NCBI GenBank assembly: GCA_002025645.1
Contig: CP018783.1
Coordinates: forward strand, 3,410,001-3,474,000
Direction: 5' to 3'
DNA length: 64,000 bases
Source of the DNA: Curtobacterium pusillum
GTDB lineage: Bacteria; Actinomycetota; Actinomycetes; Actinomycetales; Microbacteriaceae
This document shows, one piece after another, positions 8,941 through 17,258 of this stretch (positions within the stretch are counted from its first letter, which is position 1; every line of letters starts with the position of its first letter). Both the position numbers and the translations under genes were made by a program. The notes beneath the pieces were generated by a model, which was not told the DNA's origin, searched no databases, and saw only the letters and a program-made list of their open reading frames with translations.

Positions 8941-10299
8941 GTGACTGACACTGCCAATGACGCTCAGAAGACGGCCACACCGCCCACCACGCCCGTCCCC
9001 GTGAGTCCCGCCGCCGAGCAGACGACGGAGACCGCGACGCTGACGTACCCGGGCGGCACGGCGGAGTTCCCGATCCTGCCGAGCGTCGACGGTGCGTCCA
9101 CCATCGACATCTCGACGTTCAAGAAGCAGACCGGGATGAACACGCTCGACTACGGGTTCGTGAACACCGGGTCGACGAAGAGCGCCATCACCTACATCGA
9201 CGGCGACCAGGGCATCCTGCGGTACCGCGGCTACCCGATCGACCAGGTCGCCTCGAACTGCACCTTCCTCGAGGTCGCCTGGCTCCTCATCTACGGCGAG
9301 CTGCCGAACGAGGCCGAGCTGGCCGACTTCGACGCCCGCATCCGTCGGCACACGCTGCTGCACGAGGACCTCCGTCGCCTGTTCGACGCCCTCCCGCACT
9401 CGGCGCACCCGATGTCCGTCCTCTCCAGCGCCGTCAGCGCCCTGTCGACGTACTACGAGGACGACATGGACGTCGACGATCCGGAGAAGGTCGAACTGCA
9501 GACGGTCCGCCTGCTCGCCAAGCTCCCGGTCATCGCCGCGTACGCGCACAAGAAGGCCATCGGACAGGCCTTCCTGTACCCGGACAACTCGCTGTCGTTC
9601 GTCGACAACTTCCTGCGCCTGAACTTCGGCACCATGGCCGAGACCTACGTGCCGAACCCGGTGCTGTCCAAGGCGCTCGAGCGACTGCTGATCCTGCACG
9701 AGGACCACGAGCAGAACGCCTCCACGGCGACCGTCCGCCTGGTCGGCTCGACGAAGGCGAACATGTTCGCCTCGATCTCCGCGGGCATCAACGCCCTGTA
9801 CGGCCCGCTGCACGGCGGTGCGAACGAGGCCGTCCTCGAGATGCTCCAGCAGATCAAGGACTCCGGCGAGCCGGTGCAGCGCTTCGTCGAGCGGGTGAAG
9901 AACAAGGAGCGCGGGGTGAAGCTCATGGGCTTCGGACACCGCGTCTACAAGAACTACGACCCGCGCGCCAAGCTCGTCAAGGAGTCCGCGCACGAGGTGC
10001 TCGAGGCGCTGGGCGTGCAGGACGACCTGCTCGACATCGCGATGGAGCTCGAGGGCATCGCGCTCGAGGACGAGTACTTCGTCAGCCGCAAGCTCTACCC
10101 GAACGTCGACTTCTACACGGGCATCATCTACAAGGCGATGGGCTTCCCACCGCGGATGTTCACGGTCCTGTTCGCCATCGGGCGGCTGCCCGGCTGGATC
10201 GCCCAGTGGCGCGAGTTGAACAACGACCCGCTGAACAAGATCGGCCGCCCGCAGCAGCTGTACGTCGGACACCCGGAGCGCGACCTCCCCGCGCGCTGA
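8941..10299 (+). CDS. gltA: Citrate synthase, type II
   Basis: Condenses oxaloacetate and acetyl-CoA to citrate at the entry of the TCA cycle. The 452-residue length fits the hexameric type II enzymes. Catalytic residues are visible: His291 in GPLHGGANEAV, His333 in GFGHRVYKNYDPR and Asp390 in YPNVDFYTG. The first 30 residues are Thr/Pro/Ala-rich and probably disordered. Start GTG 8941 has TAGGCT 6 bases upstream, so the mRNA is probably leaderless. The gene runs convergently into dapD, with two hairpin elements between them. Confidence 0.95.
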   Translation: MTDTANDAQKTATPPTTPVPVSPAAEQTTETATLTYPGGTAEFPILPSVDGASTIDISTFKKQTGMNTLDYGFVNTGSTKSAITYIDGDQGILRYRGYPIDQVASNCTFLEVAWLLIYGELPNEAELADFDARIRRHTLLHEDLRRLFDALPHSAHPMSVLSSAVSALSTYYEDDMDVDDPEKVELQTVRLLAKLPVIAAYAHKKAIGQAFLYPDNSLSFVDNFLRLNFGTMAETYVPNPVLSKALERLLILHEDHEQNASTATVRLVGSTKANMFASISAGINALYGPLHGGANEAVLEMLQQIKDSGEPVQRFVERVKNKERGVKLMGFGHRVYKNYDPRAKLVKESAHEVLEALGVQDDLLDIAMELEGIALEDEYFVSRKLYPNVDFYTGIIYKAMGFPPRMFTVLFAIGRLPGWIAQWRELNNDPLNKIGRPQQLYVGHPERDLPAR

Positions 10300-10336
10300 C
10301 ACGCGGCGCGCTGCGCGCTTGCGCGCTGTGCGCTTG

Positions 10337-10387
10337 GTGAGCAGAAGTGGTCGGGTCCCGAGACAGGACCCGACCACTTCTGCTCAC
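10337..10387. terminator. 22-bp perfect hairpin between gltA and dapD
   Basis: 10337-10358 is an exact reverse complement of 10366-10387 with a 7-base loop. It lies between two convergent genes and is probably a two-way terminator. The 22-bp perfect stem is much longer than a terminator needs. Confidence 0.75.
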
Positions 10388-10393
10388 GGTGTG

Positions 10394-10437
10394 CGGACTG
10401 GAGGCGCGGGGCGGCCTGGCACCGTGCCTCCAGTCCG
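10394..10437. repeat. CTGGAGGC inverted repeat, copy near dapD
   Basis: A 12-bp perfect stem: CGGACTGGAGGC at 10394-10405 pairs with 10426-10437. Its right arm contains the core CCGTGCCTCCAG (10422-10433). Same family as elements at 17142-17245, 51394-51441, 61474-61519 and 63287-63333. Confidence 0.8.
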
Positions 10438-10442
10438 GCGCA

Positions 10443-11411
10443 TCACGCGTGGAGTGCGGTGTTGAGCTGGATGCCCTCGCCCTTGCGCTGGAGTGCCTCG
10501 ACCGCGCCCGTGACCGAGTTGCGGCGGAAGAGGACGTTCGGGGTGCCGGAGAGCTCCGCGGCCTTGACGGTCTTCGGGGTGCCGTCCGGGTTCGGTGCCG
10601 CACCGACCAGGACGACCTTCGTACCGGCCGTCACGTAGAGGCCGGCCTCGACCACGGAGTCGTCGCCGAGCGAGATGCCGAGCCCGGCGTTCGCGCCGAG
10701 GAGCGCACGTTCGCCGAGGGACACGCGGTGGGTCCCGCCGCCGGACAGCGTGCCCATGATGGACGCGCCGCCGCCGATGTCCGTGCCGTTCCCGACGACG
10801 ACGCCCTGCGAGACCCGGCCCTCGATCATGGCGTCCCCGAGGGTGCCGGCGTTGAAGTTCACGAAGCCCTCGTGCATGACCGTCGTGCCCGGGGCGAGGT
10901 GCGCGCCGAGACGGACCCGGTTCGCGTCGCCGATGCGGACCCGGTCCGGCACGACGTAGTCGACCAGGCGGGGGAACTTGTCGATGGCGTGCACGGCGAT
11001 GCCCGCGCGCTGCAGACCCGGACGCAGGCGCGTGAGGGAGTCGGGGTGCACGGGGCCGGCGTTCGTCCACGCGACGATCGGCAGGTGCGCGAAGACGCCG
11101 TCGAGGTTGATCTCGTTCGGGCGCACGCGCAGGTGGCTCAGGAGGTGCAGACGCAGGTACGCGTCCTCGGTGCTGATCGGCGCCGCGTCGATGGTGACCT
11201 CGGTCGTGACGGCCTCGGTGCGGACGTCGCGGCGGGGGTCGTCGCCGACGTGCGCCTGCAGTTCGGCGGGGAAGGCCGCATCAGTCGGCAGCGAGCCGAG
11301 GTGGGTCTCCGGGTACCAGGTGTCCAGCGTGGTGCCGTCGGCGGCGATCGTCGCGAGGCCGTGGCCCCAGGCGGTGGTCGGGCGGTCGGTGGCAGCGGTC
11401 GTGTCGGTCAC
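10443..11411 (-). CDS. dapD: Tetrahydrodipicolinate N-succinyltransferase DapD
   Basis: Transfers succinyl from succinyl-CoA to tetrahydrodipicolinate, opening the succinylase branch to meso-DAP. The 322 residues contain a left-handed beta-helix of hexapeptide repeats (about 150-260, for example [20 protein letters not shown]) typical of the actinobacterial DapD group. The start is GTG 11411, with TACCCT 6 bases upstream; longer upstream frames run into dapE on the other strand and have no domain. It is divergent from dapE across 40 bases. Confidence is high because of fold, length and the dapE neighbour. Confidence 0.93.
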   Translation of the reverse strand: MTDTTAATDRPTTAWGHGLATIAADGTTLDTWYPETHLGSLPTDAAFPAELQAHVGDDPRRDVRTEAVTTEVTIDAAPISTEDAYLRLHLLSHLRVRPNEINLDGVFAHLPIVAWTNAGPVHPDSLTRLRPGLQRAGIAVHAIDKFPRLVDYVVPDRVRIGDANRVRLGAHLAPGTTVMHEGFVNFNAGTLGDAMIEGRVSQGVVVGNGTDIGGGASIMGTLSGGGTHRVSLGERALLGANAGLGISLGDDSVVEAGLYVTAGTKVVLVGAAPNPDGTPKTVKAAELSGTPNVLFRRNSVTGAVEALQRKGEGIQLNTALHA

Positions 11412-11451
11412 CGGACCAGGGTACTCAAGGGTCGGCCGGTAGGCTTCCCGC
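11412..11451. promoter_or_regulatory. Back-to-back leaderless promoters of dapD and dapE
   Basis: Only 40 bases separate the two start codons. The minus-strand -10 TACCCT occupies 11418-11423 and the plus-strand -10 TAGGCT 11440-11445, each 6 bases from its start codon. The -35 region of each promoter must overlap the -10 or the coding start of the other. Confidence 0.6.
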
Positions 11452-12534
11452 ATGCCGGAGCAGCTCGACCTCACCGCCTCGTCCATCGACATCACCCGTG
11501 CCATCTGCGACATCGAGTCGGTGTCCGGCAACGAGGGACCGCTCGCCGACGCGATCGAAGCGGCCCTCGCGCCGCTCCCGCACCTCGAGGTGGTCCGCGA
11601 CGGCGACGCCATCGTCGCGCGCACGAACCTCGGCCGGGACCGCCGCGTCGTCATCGCCGGACACATCGACACCGTGCCGCTGAACGACAACCTGCCGACC
11701 GAGTTCCGCACCGCCGACGACGGCACCGAGATCCTCTGGGGACGCGGCACCGTCGACATGAAGGCCGGCGTCGCCGTGCAGCTGAAGCTCGCGTACGACC
11801 TCGCCGCGCCGAGCGTCGACGTCACGTGGGTGTTCTACGACCACGAAGAGGTGAGCGACTCGCTCAACGGCCTCGGTCGTCTGGCCCGGACGCGTCCCGA
11901 GCTCCTCGCGGGCGACTTCGCCATCCTGGGGGAGCCCTCCGGTGCGCAGATCGAGGGCGGCTGCAACGGCAACCTCCGCGCCGAGATCCGGACCTTCGGC
12001 AAGCGGTCGCACAGTGCCCGGAGCTGGATCGGCGACAACGCGATCCACAAGGCTGCGCCGATCCTGGCCACCCTCGCCGCGTACGAGCCCCGCACCGTCA
12101 CGGTCGACGGACTCGAGTACCGCGAGGGCCTCAACGCCGTCGGCATCTCCGGTGGCATCGCCGGCAACGTCATCCCCGACGAGGCCATGGTGCACGTCAA
12201 CTACCGCTTCGCCCCCTCACGCAGCGCGGACGAGGCCGTCGCCCACATCCGCGAGCTCTTCGACGGCTACGACGTGCAGATCGTCGACCTCGCCGCCGGT
12301 GCCCGTCCTGGGCTCGACGCTGCGCTCGCGCAGGACTTCGTCGCCGCTGTCGGCGGCCCCGCGCCCCGCCCGAAGTACGGCTGGACCGACGTTGCCCGCT
12401 TCTCCGCCCTCGGGGTCCCCGCCGTCAACTACGGTCCGGGCGAGCCCGTGTTCGCGCACCACGACGACGAGCAGGTCCCCGTCGACCAGATCACCTCGGT
12501 CGAGGACGGTCTGCGTCGGTGGCTGACGGCCTGA
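11452..12534 (+). CDS. dapE: Succinyl-diaminopimelate desuccinylase DapE
   Basis: Zinc hydrolase of 360 residues that releases succinate from N-succinyl-LL-DAP. Metal and catalytic residues of the M20A fold are visible: His71 and Asp73 in [10 protein letters not shown], Asp102 in GTVDMKAG, and the Glu pair 132-133 in [12 protein letters not shown]. The ATG start has TAGGCT 6 bases upstream, indicating a leaderless mRNA. Its 3' end overlaps the start of the mannosyltransferase gene by 16 bases. With DapC and DapD it covers three consecutive steps of one pathway. Confidence 0.94.
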   Translation: MPEQLDLTASSIDITRAICDIESVSGNEGPLADAIEAALAPLPHLEVVRDGDAIVARTNLGRDRRVVIAGHIDTVPLNDNLPTEFRTADDGTEILWGRGTVDMKAGVAVQLKLAYDLAAPSVDVTWVFYDHEEVSDSLNGLGRLARTRPELLAGDFAILGEPSGAQIEGGCNGNLRAEIRTFGKRSHSARSWIGDNAIHKAAPILATLAAYEPRTVTVDGLEYREGLNAVGISGGIAGNVIPDEAMVHVNYRFAPSRSADEAVAHIRELFDGYDVQIVDLAAGARPGLDAALAQDFVAAVGGPAPRPKYGWTDVARFSALGVPAVNYGPGEPVFAHHDDEQVPVDQITSVEDGLRRWLTA

Positions 12535-13763
12535 CGACGGCCGGGTCCACCCGGCTGAGCCCCGCCCGCGCCCGGTGGCACGCCCGCTACCGGGTCGTGC
12601 CGTGGTGGGTGCGGATCACGGTCGTCTACGTGCTCGCGCGGGTCGTGACGGGGGTGATGCTCTCGGCGTTCGCGAGCGTGCAGGCCGCGAACTCCTTCAC
12701 GGTGCAGCGCCCGGGGCTGCTGTCGTTCTCGTCGATCTGGGACGGCGCCTGGTACCGCGTCATCGCGGCGAGCGGGTACCCGTCGACGCTGCCGGTGGAC
12801 GCCGCCGGGCACGTGACGGAGAACGCGTGGGCGTTCATGCCGGCGTACCCGTTCCTGGTGCGCGGACTGATGGCGTTGACCGGGGCGTCGTTCGAGCTCG
12901 TCGCGGTGTCGGTCTCGCTCCTGTTCGGCTGGGGTGCCGCGCTCGTCTTCCGACGGTTGATGGGCAAGTTCCTCGACCCGGCGCGGGCGACGTTCGCCAC
13001 CGTGCTGTTCTGCGTCGCGCCCGTGGCCGTGATGTTCCAGGTCGCCTACGCCGAGTCGATGGGGATGTTCCTGCTCCTCGTCGCCCTCGTCCTGATGGTG
13101 GAACGCCGCTGGTGGACGATGCTCCCCGTCGTGCTGCTGCTCGGGATGACCAGGCCGACGGGACTCGCCTTCGCGTTCCTGGTCGTGCTGTTCCTCGGCG
13201 CCTGGTTCGTCCGCCCGGCGTGGGTCCGCGAGCCCGAACCGCTGACCGTGCGACGGTTCGTGCCGCCCGTCGTGGTGGCCGTCGTCTCCGGGCTCGTCGG
13301 GCTCGCGTGGCCGGCGATCGCGTGGGCGGTCACCGGGGTACCGAAGGCCTACACCGACACGGAGCTCGCCTGGCGCTCGTCGTACATCGGCTGGAAGGAG
13401 CTCGTGCCGTTCGCCCCGTGGATCCAGGGGTTCGGGTGGTGGTTCCGGCAGCCGGCCGGCGGGATCCTGCTCGCCGTGGTGGTGGTCGGGTTCGCGGCGT
13501 TCGTGTTCATGCCGGCGGCGCGGCGGATCGGCCTCGAGCTCCGGCTCTGGGGCGTCGCGTACGGCGTCTACTTGATGGCGGTGTTCTTCCCGCAGTCGAG
13601 CACCTGGCGCATCCTGCTGCCGATCGCGCCGCTGCTCGGGATCGTCGCACTGCCGCGGTCACGGGTGTACCGCGTGGCGGTCGTCGTCGTGTGCCTCGCC
13701 CTGCAGTGGGTGTGGCTGTACTACTGCTGGTGGGTGGACGGCTACGACTGGACGCCGCCGTGA
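12519..13763 (+). CDS. GT-C mannosyltransferase, PIG-V-like
   Basis: A 414-residue polytopic membrane protein with roughly ten hydrophobic helices. An external loop after the first helix holds SSIWDGAWYRVIA, the Trp-Asp-Gly motif in the place where PIG-V-type GT-C enzymes have their catalytic Asp. Such enzymes use polyprenyl-phosphate sugars outside the membrane. I start it at GTG 12519, which overlaps the end of dapE and suggests translational coupling; a later GTG near 12598 is possible. Its 3' end overlaps the convergent AI-2E-type gene by 22 bases. Acceptor unknown, possibly a wall glycan or lipoglycan. Confidence 0.75.
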   Translation: MADGLTTAGSTRLSPARARWHARYRVVPWWVRITVVYVLARVVTGVMLSAFASVQAANSFTVQRPGLLSFSSIWDGAWYRVIAASGYPSTLPVDAAGHVTENAWAFMPAYPFLVRGLMALTGASFELVAVSVSLLFGWGAALVFRRLMGKFLDPARATFATVLFCVAPVAVMFQVAYAESMGMFLLLVALVLMVERRWWTMLPVVLLLGMTRPTGLAFAFLVVLFLGAWFVRPAWVREPEPLTVRRFVPPVVVAVVSGLVGLAWPAIAWAVTGVPKAYTDTELAWRSSYIGWKELVPFAPWIQGFGWWFRQPAGGILLAVVVVGFAAFVFMPAARRIGLELRLWGVAYGVYLMAVFFPQSSTWRILLPIAPLLGIVALPRSRVYRVAVVVVCLALQWVWLYYCWWVDGYDWTPP

Positions 13764-14917
13764 TCGGTGTTCGGCCCGGCCGGCAGCGCTGACGGCGCCG
13801 GGTCCTCCGGGCGCCACGCTGCCGCGGCCGTGACCATGGAGTTGACGGTGGCGATGAACGGCACCGCGAAGAACGCCCCGACCACCCCGGCGATCGTCGT
13901 GCCCGCCGTCACGCCGAGCACGACGCCGAGGGGGTGGACCTTGACCGCGCTGCCGGTGAGGAACGGGTGCAGCACGTGGCTCTCCAGCTGCTGCACGAGC
14001 ACGACGATGCCGAGCATCACGAGCGCCGGCACCCAGCCGTTGAACACCAGGGCGATCAGGACGGCGACCGTCCCGGCGACGATCGCGCCCACCACGGGGA
14101 CGAACGCTCCGAGGAACACGATCACGCCGATCGGGATCGCCAGCGGGATCTGCAGGGCGAGCGCGCCGATCACGACACCGAGGGCATCGGTGACGGCGAC
14201 GACGAGCTGGACCCGGATGAAGCTCGTGAGGGTCTTCCACCCGGCCTGCCCCGCGACCTCGAGCCGACGGTGGGCGCGACGGGGGAACAGCCGCACCACC
14301 CAGGCCCAGATCCGCTGTCCGTCGATGAGCACGAAGAGCGTCGTGAACACGATGATGAACAGCCCTTCGAGGGCGTGCACGGCCCCGGACCCGGCTTCCT
14401 GGAACCCGGAGAGGATCGACGACGCGTGCGACTGCAGGTAGCTCGTGCCCTCGGACACCCACCGGTTCAGCTCCGACGCGGTGATGCCGAACGGCTGGCT
14501 GTCCAGCAGGGACTGCAGCGACCGCACCGTGTGGTGGAGCCGCTGCTCGAGCGACGGCAGGTCGTAGCGGATCTGGGCCGTCACGACGAGCGTGATCGCT
14601 CCGATCACCAGCACGATCGTCACGAAGCACGACAGCACCGCCGTCCACTTCGGCCAGCGGTGCCGCTGCAGGAAGGCGGACATCGGTGCGAGCAGGGCGC
14701 AGAGCAGCAGGGCGACCAGGAACGGCACCACGATGTCCTGCAGCAGGACCACGAGGGCGATGACCACGGCCAGCGCCGCGCCGACGACGAGCAGGCGCCA
14801 CGAGAACGCGCCGGCGACGCGCATGCCGATCGGGACGGCCTCGTCCGCAGGGTCGACGGCGGCCCCGCCGGCACGGTCGATCGGCTTCGGACGGCGCGTG
14901 GAGCGGATGTTCGGCAC
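13742..14917 (-). CDS. AI-2E/PerM family membrane transporter
   Basis: A 391-residue membrane protein with the layout of the AI-2E exporter family: three N-terminal helices, a long soluble segment (about 105-190) and a C-terminal block of four to five helices containing LGVVIGALALQIPLAIPIGV and GAFVPVVGAIVAG. Members have been linked to autoinducer or ion export but most are uncharacterised. The start GTG 14917 has TAACCT 6 bases upstream. The last codons overlap the convergent mannosyltransferase gene by 22 bases. Confidence 0.85.
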   Translation of the reverse strand: MPNIRSTRRPKPIDRAGGAAVDPADEAVPIGMRVAGAFSWRLLVVGAALAVVIALVVLLQDIVVPFLVALLLCALLAPMSAFLQRHRWPKWTAVLSCFVTIVLVIGAITLVVTAQIRYDLPSLEQRLHHTVRSLQSLLDSQPFGITASELNRWVSEGTSYLQSHASSILSGFQEAGSGAVHALEGLFIIVFTTLFVLIDGQRIWAWVVRLFPRRAHRRLEVAGQAGWKTLTSFIRVQLVVAVTDALGVVIGALALQIPLAIPIGVIVFLGAFVPVVGAIVAGTVAVLIALVFNGWVPALVMLGIVVLVQQLESHVLHPFLTGSAVKVHPLGVVLGVTAGTTIAGVVGAFFAVPFIATVNSMVTAAAAWRPEDPAPSALPAGPNTDHGGVQS

Positions 14918-14980
14918 ACGCCAAGGTTAGGAATCCGAGCCGCGAGAACGACCCGATTCGCCACCCCCAACCTGGGCGGT

Positions 14981-15010
14981 TTCGCAGTTCCCCCATCGAT
15001 ACGAGATAAT
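14981..15010 (+). promoter_or_regulatory. Putative promoter of the DUF3117 gene
   Basis: GATAAT at 15005-15010 is the closest match to TATAAT in this region, with TTCGCA at 14981-14986, 18 bases before it. The ribosome site AAAGGGGA follows at about 15031. Confidence 0.5.
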
Positions 15011-15044
15011 GAGCGGGCATGTACTGCGCGAAAGGGGACATCTG

Positions 15045-15215
15045 ATGGCAGCCATGAAGCCGAGGACCGGTGACGGGCCGATGGAGGCTGTTAAGGAGGG
15101 TCGACTCATCATCGTGCGGGTTCCGCTCGAAGGTGGAGGCCGCCTGGTCGTCTCGGTCAACGATGCCGAGGCAAAGGAACTCCACGACGCACTCGCCGAG
15201 GTCGTCTCGGCCTAG
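15045..15215 (+). CDS. DUF3117 small conserved protein
   Basis: A 56-residue protein, MAAMKPRTGDGPMEAVKEGR at its start, which is the highly conserved DUF3117 signature of actinobacteria. The function is not established. Start ATG 15045 follows AAAGGGGA at good spacing, and the conserved family start MAAMKPRTGDGP begins exactly there, so the longer upstream frame is rejected. It is followed by a strong hairpin at 15240. Unlike many neighbours it has a ribosome site and a near-consensus -10 box, so it may be well expressed. Confidence 0.92.
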   Translation: MAAMKPRTGDGPMEAVKEGRLIIVRVPLEGGGRLVVSVNDAEAKELHDALAEVVSA

Positions 15216-15239
15216 TACGTCGAAGCACCGAACGGGGGA

Positions 15240-15270
15240 GCCCGGAGCGCGTACGCTCCGGGCTTCTTCG
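15240..15270 (+). terminator. Rho-independent-like terminator after DUF3117
   Basis: GCCCGGAGC at 15240-15248 pairs with GCTCCGGGC at 15255-15263 around a 6-base loop, followed by TTCTTCG. Confidence 0.75.
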
Positions 15271-15313
15271 CGCCCGCCGCGGCGCTGTCAGTACCGTCCG
15301 GCAGGATGAACGG

Positions 15314-16036
15314 GTGCCACGGACCCGCCTGCCGATCCGCCGCGTCGAGGAGTACGCGCCGGACCCCCTGCCGCGCGATCAGTGGCCCGGGACCCTCGCG
15401 CCCGTTCGGCAGCTGCTCGACGACGGCCTCGACCTCGATCCCGTGACGGTGTTCGTCGGCGACAACGGCGTCGGCAAGTCGACCCTGGTCGAGGCGATCG
15501 CCCTCGCGTTCGGGATGGGGCCCGAGGGCGGTTCGACGATGTCCGGCCACACCACCCGCGCGACCGAGTCGCAGCTCTGGGAACACCTCGTGCTCGTGCG
15601 GGAGCCGGGCGCCGCGAAGGGTGGGTTCTTCCTGCGCGCCGAGACGATGCACGGGCTCTTCACGTTCCTCGAGGAACACCCGGGTCCCCGACCCGAGCCG
15701 GTCTTCCACGAGCGCAGTCACGGCGAGTCGTTCCTGGACTTCGTGATCGACCGCTCGCAGTGGCCCGGGCTCTGGATCCTCGACGAGCCCGAGTCGGCGC
15801 TGTCGTTCTCCGGCTGCCTGGCCCTCATCGGCCTGCTGCAGTCCATTGTCGAGAGCGGCCTCGGCCAGGTCGTGCTGTCGACGCACTCACCGGTGCTCGC
15901 GGCGTTCCCGGGGGCGACCATCCACGAGGTCGGGGAGTGGGGCATCCGCCGCACCACCTGGGGCGAGCTGGACCTGGTGCGCAACCAACGGGCGTTCCTG
16001 GAGTCGCCGGAGCGCTACCTGCGCCACCTCGACTGA
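15314..16036 (+). CDS. AAA family ATPase (SMC-like, stand-alone)
   Basis: A 240-residue ATPase with Walker A GDNGVGKST (49-57), a Walker B and signature-like stretch GLWILDEPESALSF (about 152-165) and an H-loop STHSPVLAAF. This is the small OLD/AAA_21-type ABC ATPase head without coiled coil or nuclease. Function is not known; a DNA or RNA-linked role is only inference from the fold. Start GTG 15314 has no strong ribosome site; TACCGT lies 17 bases upstream, allowing a very short leader. It converges on the O-methyltransferase gene with 4 bases between stop codons. Confidence 0.8.
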   Translation: MPRTRLPIRRVEEYAPDPLPRDQWPGTLAPVRQLLDDGLDLDPVTVFVGDNGVGKSTLVEAIALAFGMGPEGGSTMSGHTTRATESQLWEHLVLVREPGAAKGGFFLRAETMHGLFTFLEEHPGPRPEPVFHERSHGESFLDFVIDRSQWPGLWILDEPESALSFSGCLALIGLLQSIVESGLGQVVLSTHSPVLAAFPGATIHEVGEWGIRRTTWGELDLVRNQRAFLESPERYLRHLD

Positions 16037-16040
16037 TCGA

Positions 16041-16673
16041 CTACGCGGACACCTTCGTCATCTGCAGCAGTCCGTCGCCCGCCGGCGACAACGCGCTGAT
16101 GACCGCACCCGAGGTCGACACCTCGGTCAGCAGCAGCCGGAAGTCGGTGGTCGCCCTGTCCCGCTTCACCGGGTCGGCGACCCGGCCACGCCAGAGTGCG
16201 TGCGGCACCAGGACGGTCCCGCCGAGGCGCGCGAGCCGCAGCCCGTGCTCGACGTACTCGATGACGTGCTCGGGGTCGGCGTCGACGAGCACGACGTCGT
16301 ACGAGGCCTCGTTCATGCGCGGCAGCACCTGGTTCGCGCGGCCGGGGATCAGCCGGATGCGGGCGGGTGCGGTGCCGGCGGCGATGTAGGCGTCGCGAGC
16401 GTACTGCTGGTGGTCGACCTCGACGTCGATCGTGGTGAGCGTCGCGGTCGGCGCGCCGCCGAGCAGGTACAGCCCGGAGACGCCGAGTCCGGTGCCGATC
16501 TCGATGATGCTCGTCGCCCGCGATGCGGCGGCGACGACGCCGATCTGCGCACCGATGGCGGGGGAGATCGCCTCCACCCCGAGCTCGAGGGAGTGCTCAC
16601 GAGCACGGGCGATCACCTCGGACTCCGAGACGATGTCCTCGGCGAACTTCCAGTTCGACTCTTTCTCTGACAC
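16041..16673 (-). CDS. SAM-dependent O-methyltransferase, class I
   Basis: A 210-residue methyltransferase of the O-methyltransferase family 3 type. SAM motif I is IIEIGTGLG at 56-64, followed by ATLTTIDVE (acidic residue binding the ribose) and DVVLVDADPEHV. The close actinobacterial relative is Rv1220c, which sits near tatB in mycobacteria as this gene does. I choose GTG 16673, which has GGAG 5 bases upstream, over GTG 16679 which would overlap that site. A TAGAGT box lies at 16695-16700 on the minus strand. Substrate unknown. Confidence 0.85.
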   Translation of the reverse strand: MSEKESNWKFAEDIVSESEVIARAREHSLELGVEAISPAIGAQIGVVAAASRATSIIEIGTGLGVSGLYLLGGAPTATLTTIDVEVDHQQYARDAYIAAGTAPARIRLIPGRANQVLPRMNEASYDVVLVDADPEHVIEYVEHGLRLARLGGTVLVPHALWRGRVADPVKRDRATTDFRLLLTEVSTSGAVISALSPAGDGLLQMTKVSA

Positions 16674-16737
16674 GCACACTCCGTTCGGATGACAACTCTA
16701 CGGGTGCGGCGCAGTGCGGACGGGTTACGCTCGTACC

Positions 16738-17106
16738 GTGTTCGACGGCTTCGAGAAGTTCCTGGTGATCGGGATCATCGGCGTCCTCCTGCTCGGACCG
16801 CAGCGGCTGCCGATGTACGCCCAGAAGCTCGCCGAGTTCGTCAAGGCCGTCCGTCGCTTCGCCGACACCGCGAAGGACCGGATGCGCGAGGAGATGGGCC
16901 CCGAGTTCGACGAGGTCGACTGGCAGAAGCTCGACCCGCGGCAGTACGACCCACGTCGGATCATCCGCGATGCGCTGCTCGACTCCGGCGGCAGTGCGGC
17001 GGCGGTGCAGACCGCGCAGGTCACCGCCTCCAACGTGCGCGCGACGGCACCGGTGGTGCCCCTCGCCATCGGCGAGGCCGCGCCCTTCGACGCCGAAGCG
17101 ACCTGA
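16738..17106 (+). CDS. tatB: Sec-independent translocase subunit TatB
   Basis: A 122-residue protein with one N-terminal membrane helix (about 7-22) ending in the LLGPQRLPMYAQKL hinge, then an amphipathic helix and a charged tail: the TatA/B plan. Length and the single copy here fit TatB, which works with TatC to recognise twin-arginine signal peptides. The start is GTG 16738, 6 bases after TACGCT; the ATG-like upstream frame adds residues without hydrophobic character. In mycobacteria tatB follows sigE-rseA-htrA; those genes are absent here. Separation from TatA is by context and length only. Confidence 0.85.
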   Translation: MFDGFEKFLVIGIIGVLLLGPQRLPMYAQKLAEFVKAVRRFADTAKDRMREEMGPEFDEVDWQKLDPRQYDPRRIIRDALLDSGGSAAAVQTAQVTASNVRATAPVVPLAIGEAAPFDAEAT

Positions 17107-17141
17107 CGAGGGCGACCCACGCCCGTCACGTGACCGCATGA

Positions 17142-17245
17142 CGGACTGGAGGTGGGCCCCGCCAGCCGGTACCGGCGCACCGCGCCAGCGGGGTGACGGC
17201 CGTGACTGGAGGGACGGTGCCAGCTGGCACCGCGCCTCCAGTCCG
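17142..17245. repeat. CTGGAGGC inverted repeat, double copy with palindromic core
   Basis: 17142-17152 pairs with 17235-17245 (11 bp), and a second left half, GACTGGAGG at 17204-17212, pairs with 17235-17243. The inner copy encloses a perfect palindrome, CGGTGCCAGCTGGCACCG at 17215-17232. It lies between convergent tatB and the chitinase gene. Confidence 0.75.
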
Positions 17246-17258
17246 CCGGTGGTGGCGA

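Noticed and set aside
10347..12518. Upstream part of a long plus-strand frame that continues into the mannosyltransferase
   Set aside because: Runs antisense through dapD and out of frame through dapE; only the part after GTG 12519 has membrane helices and family character.
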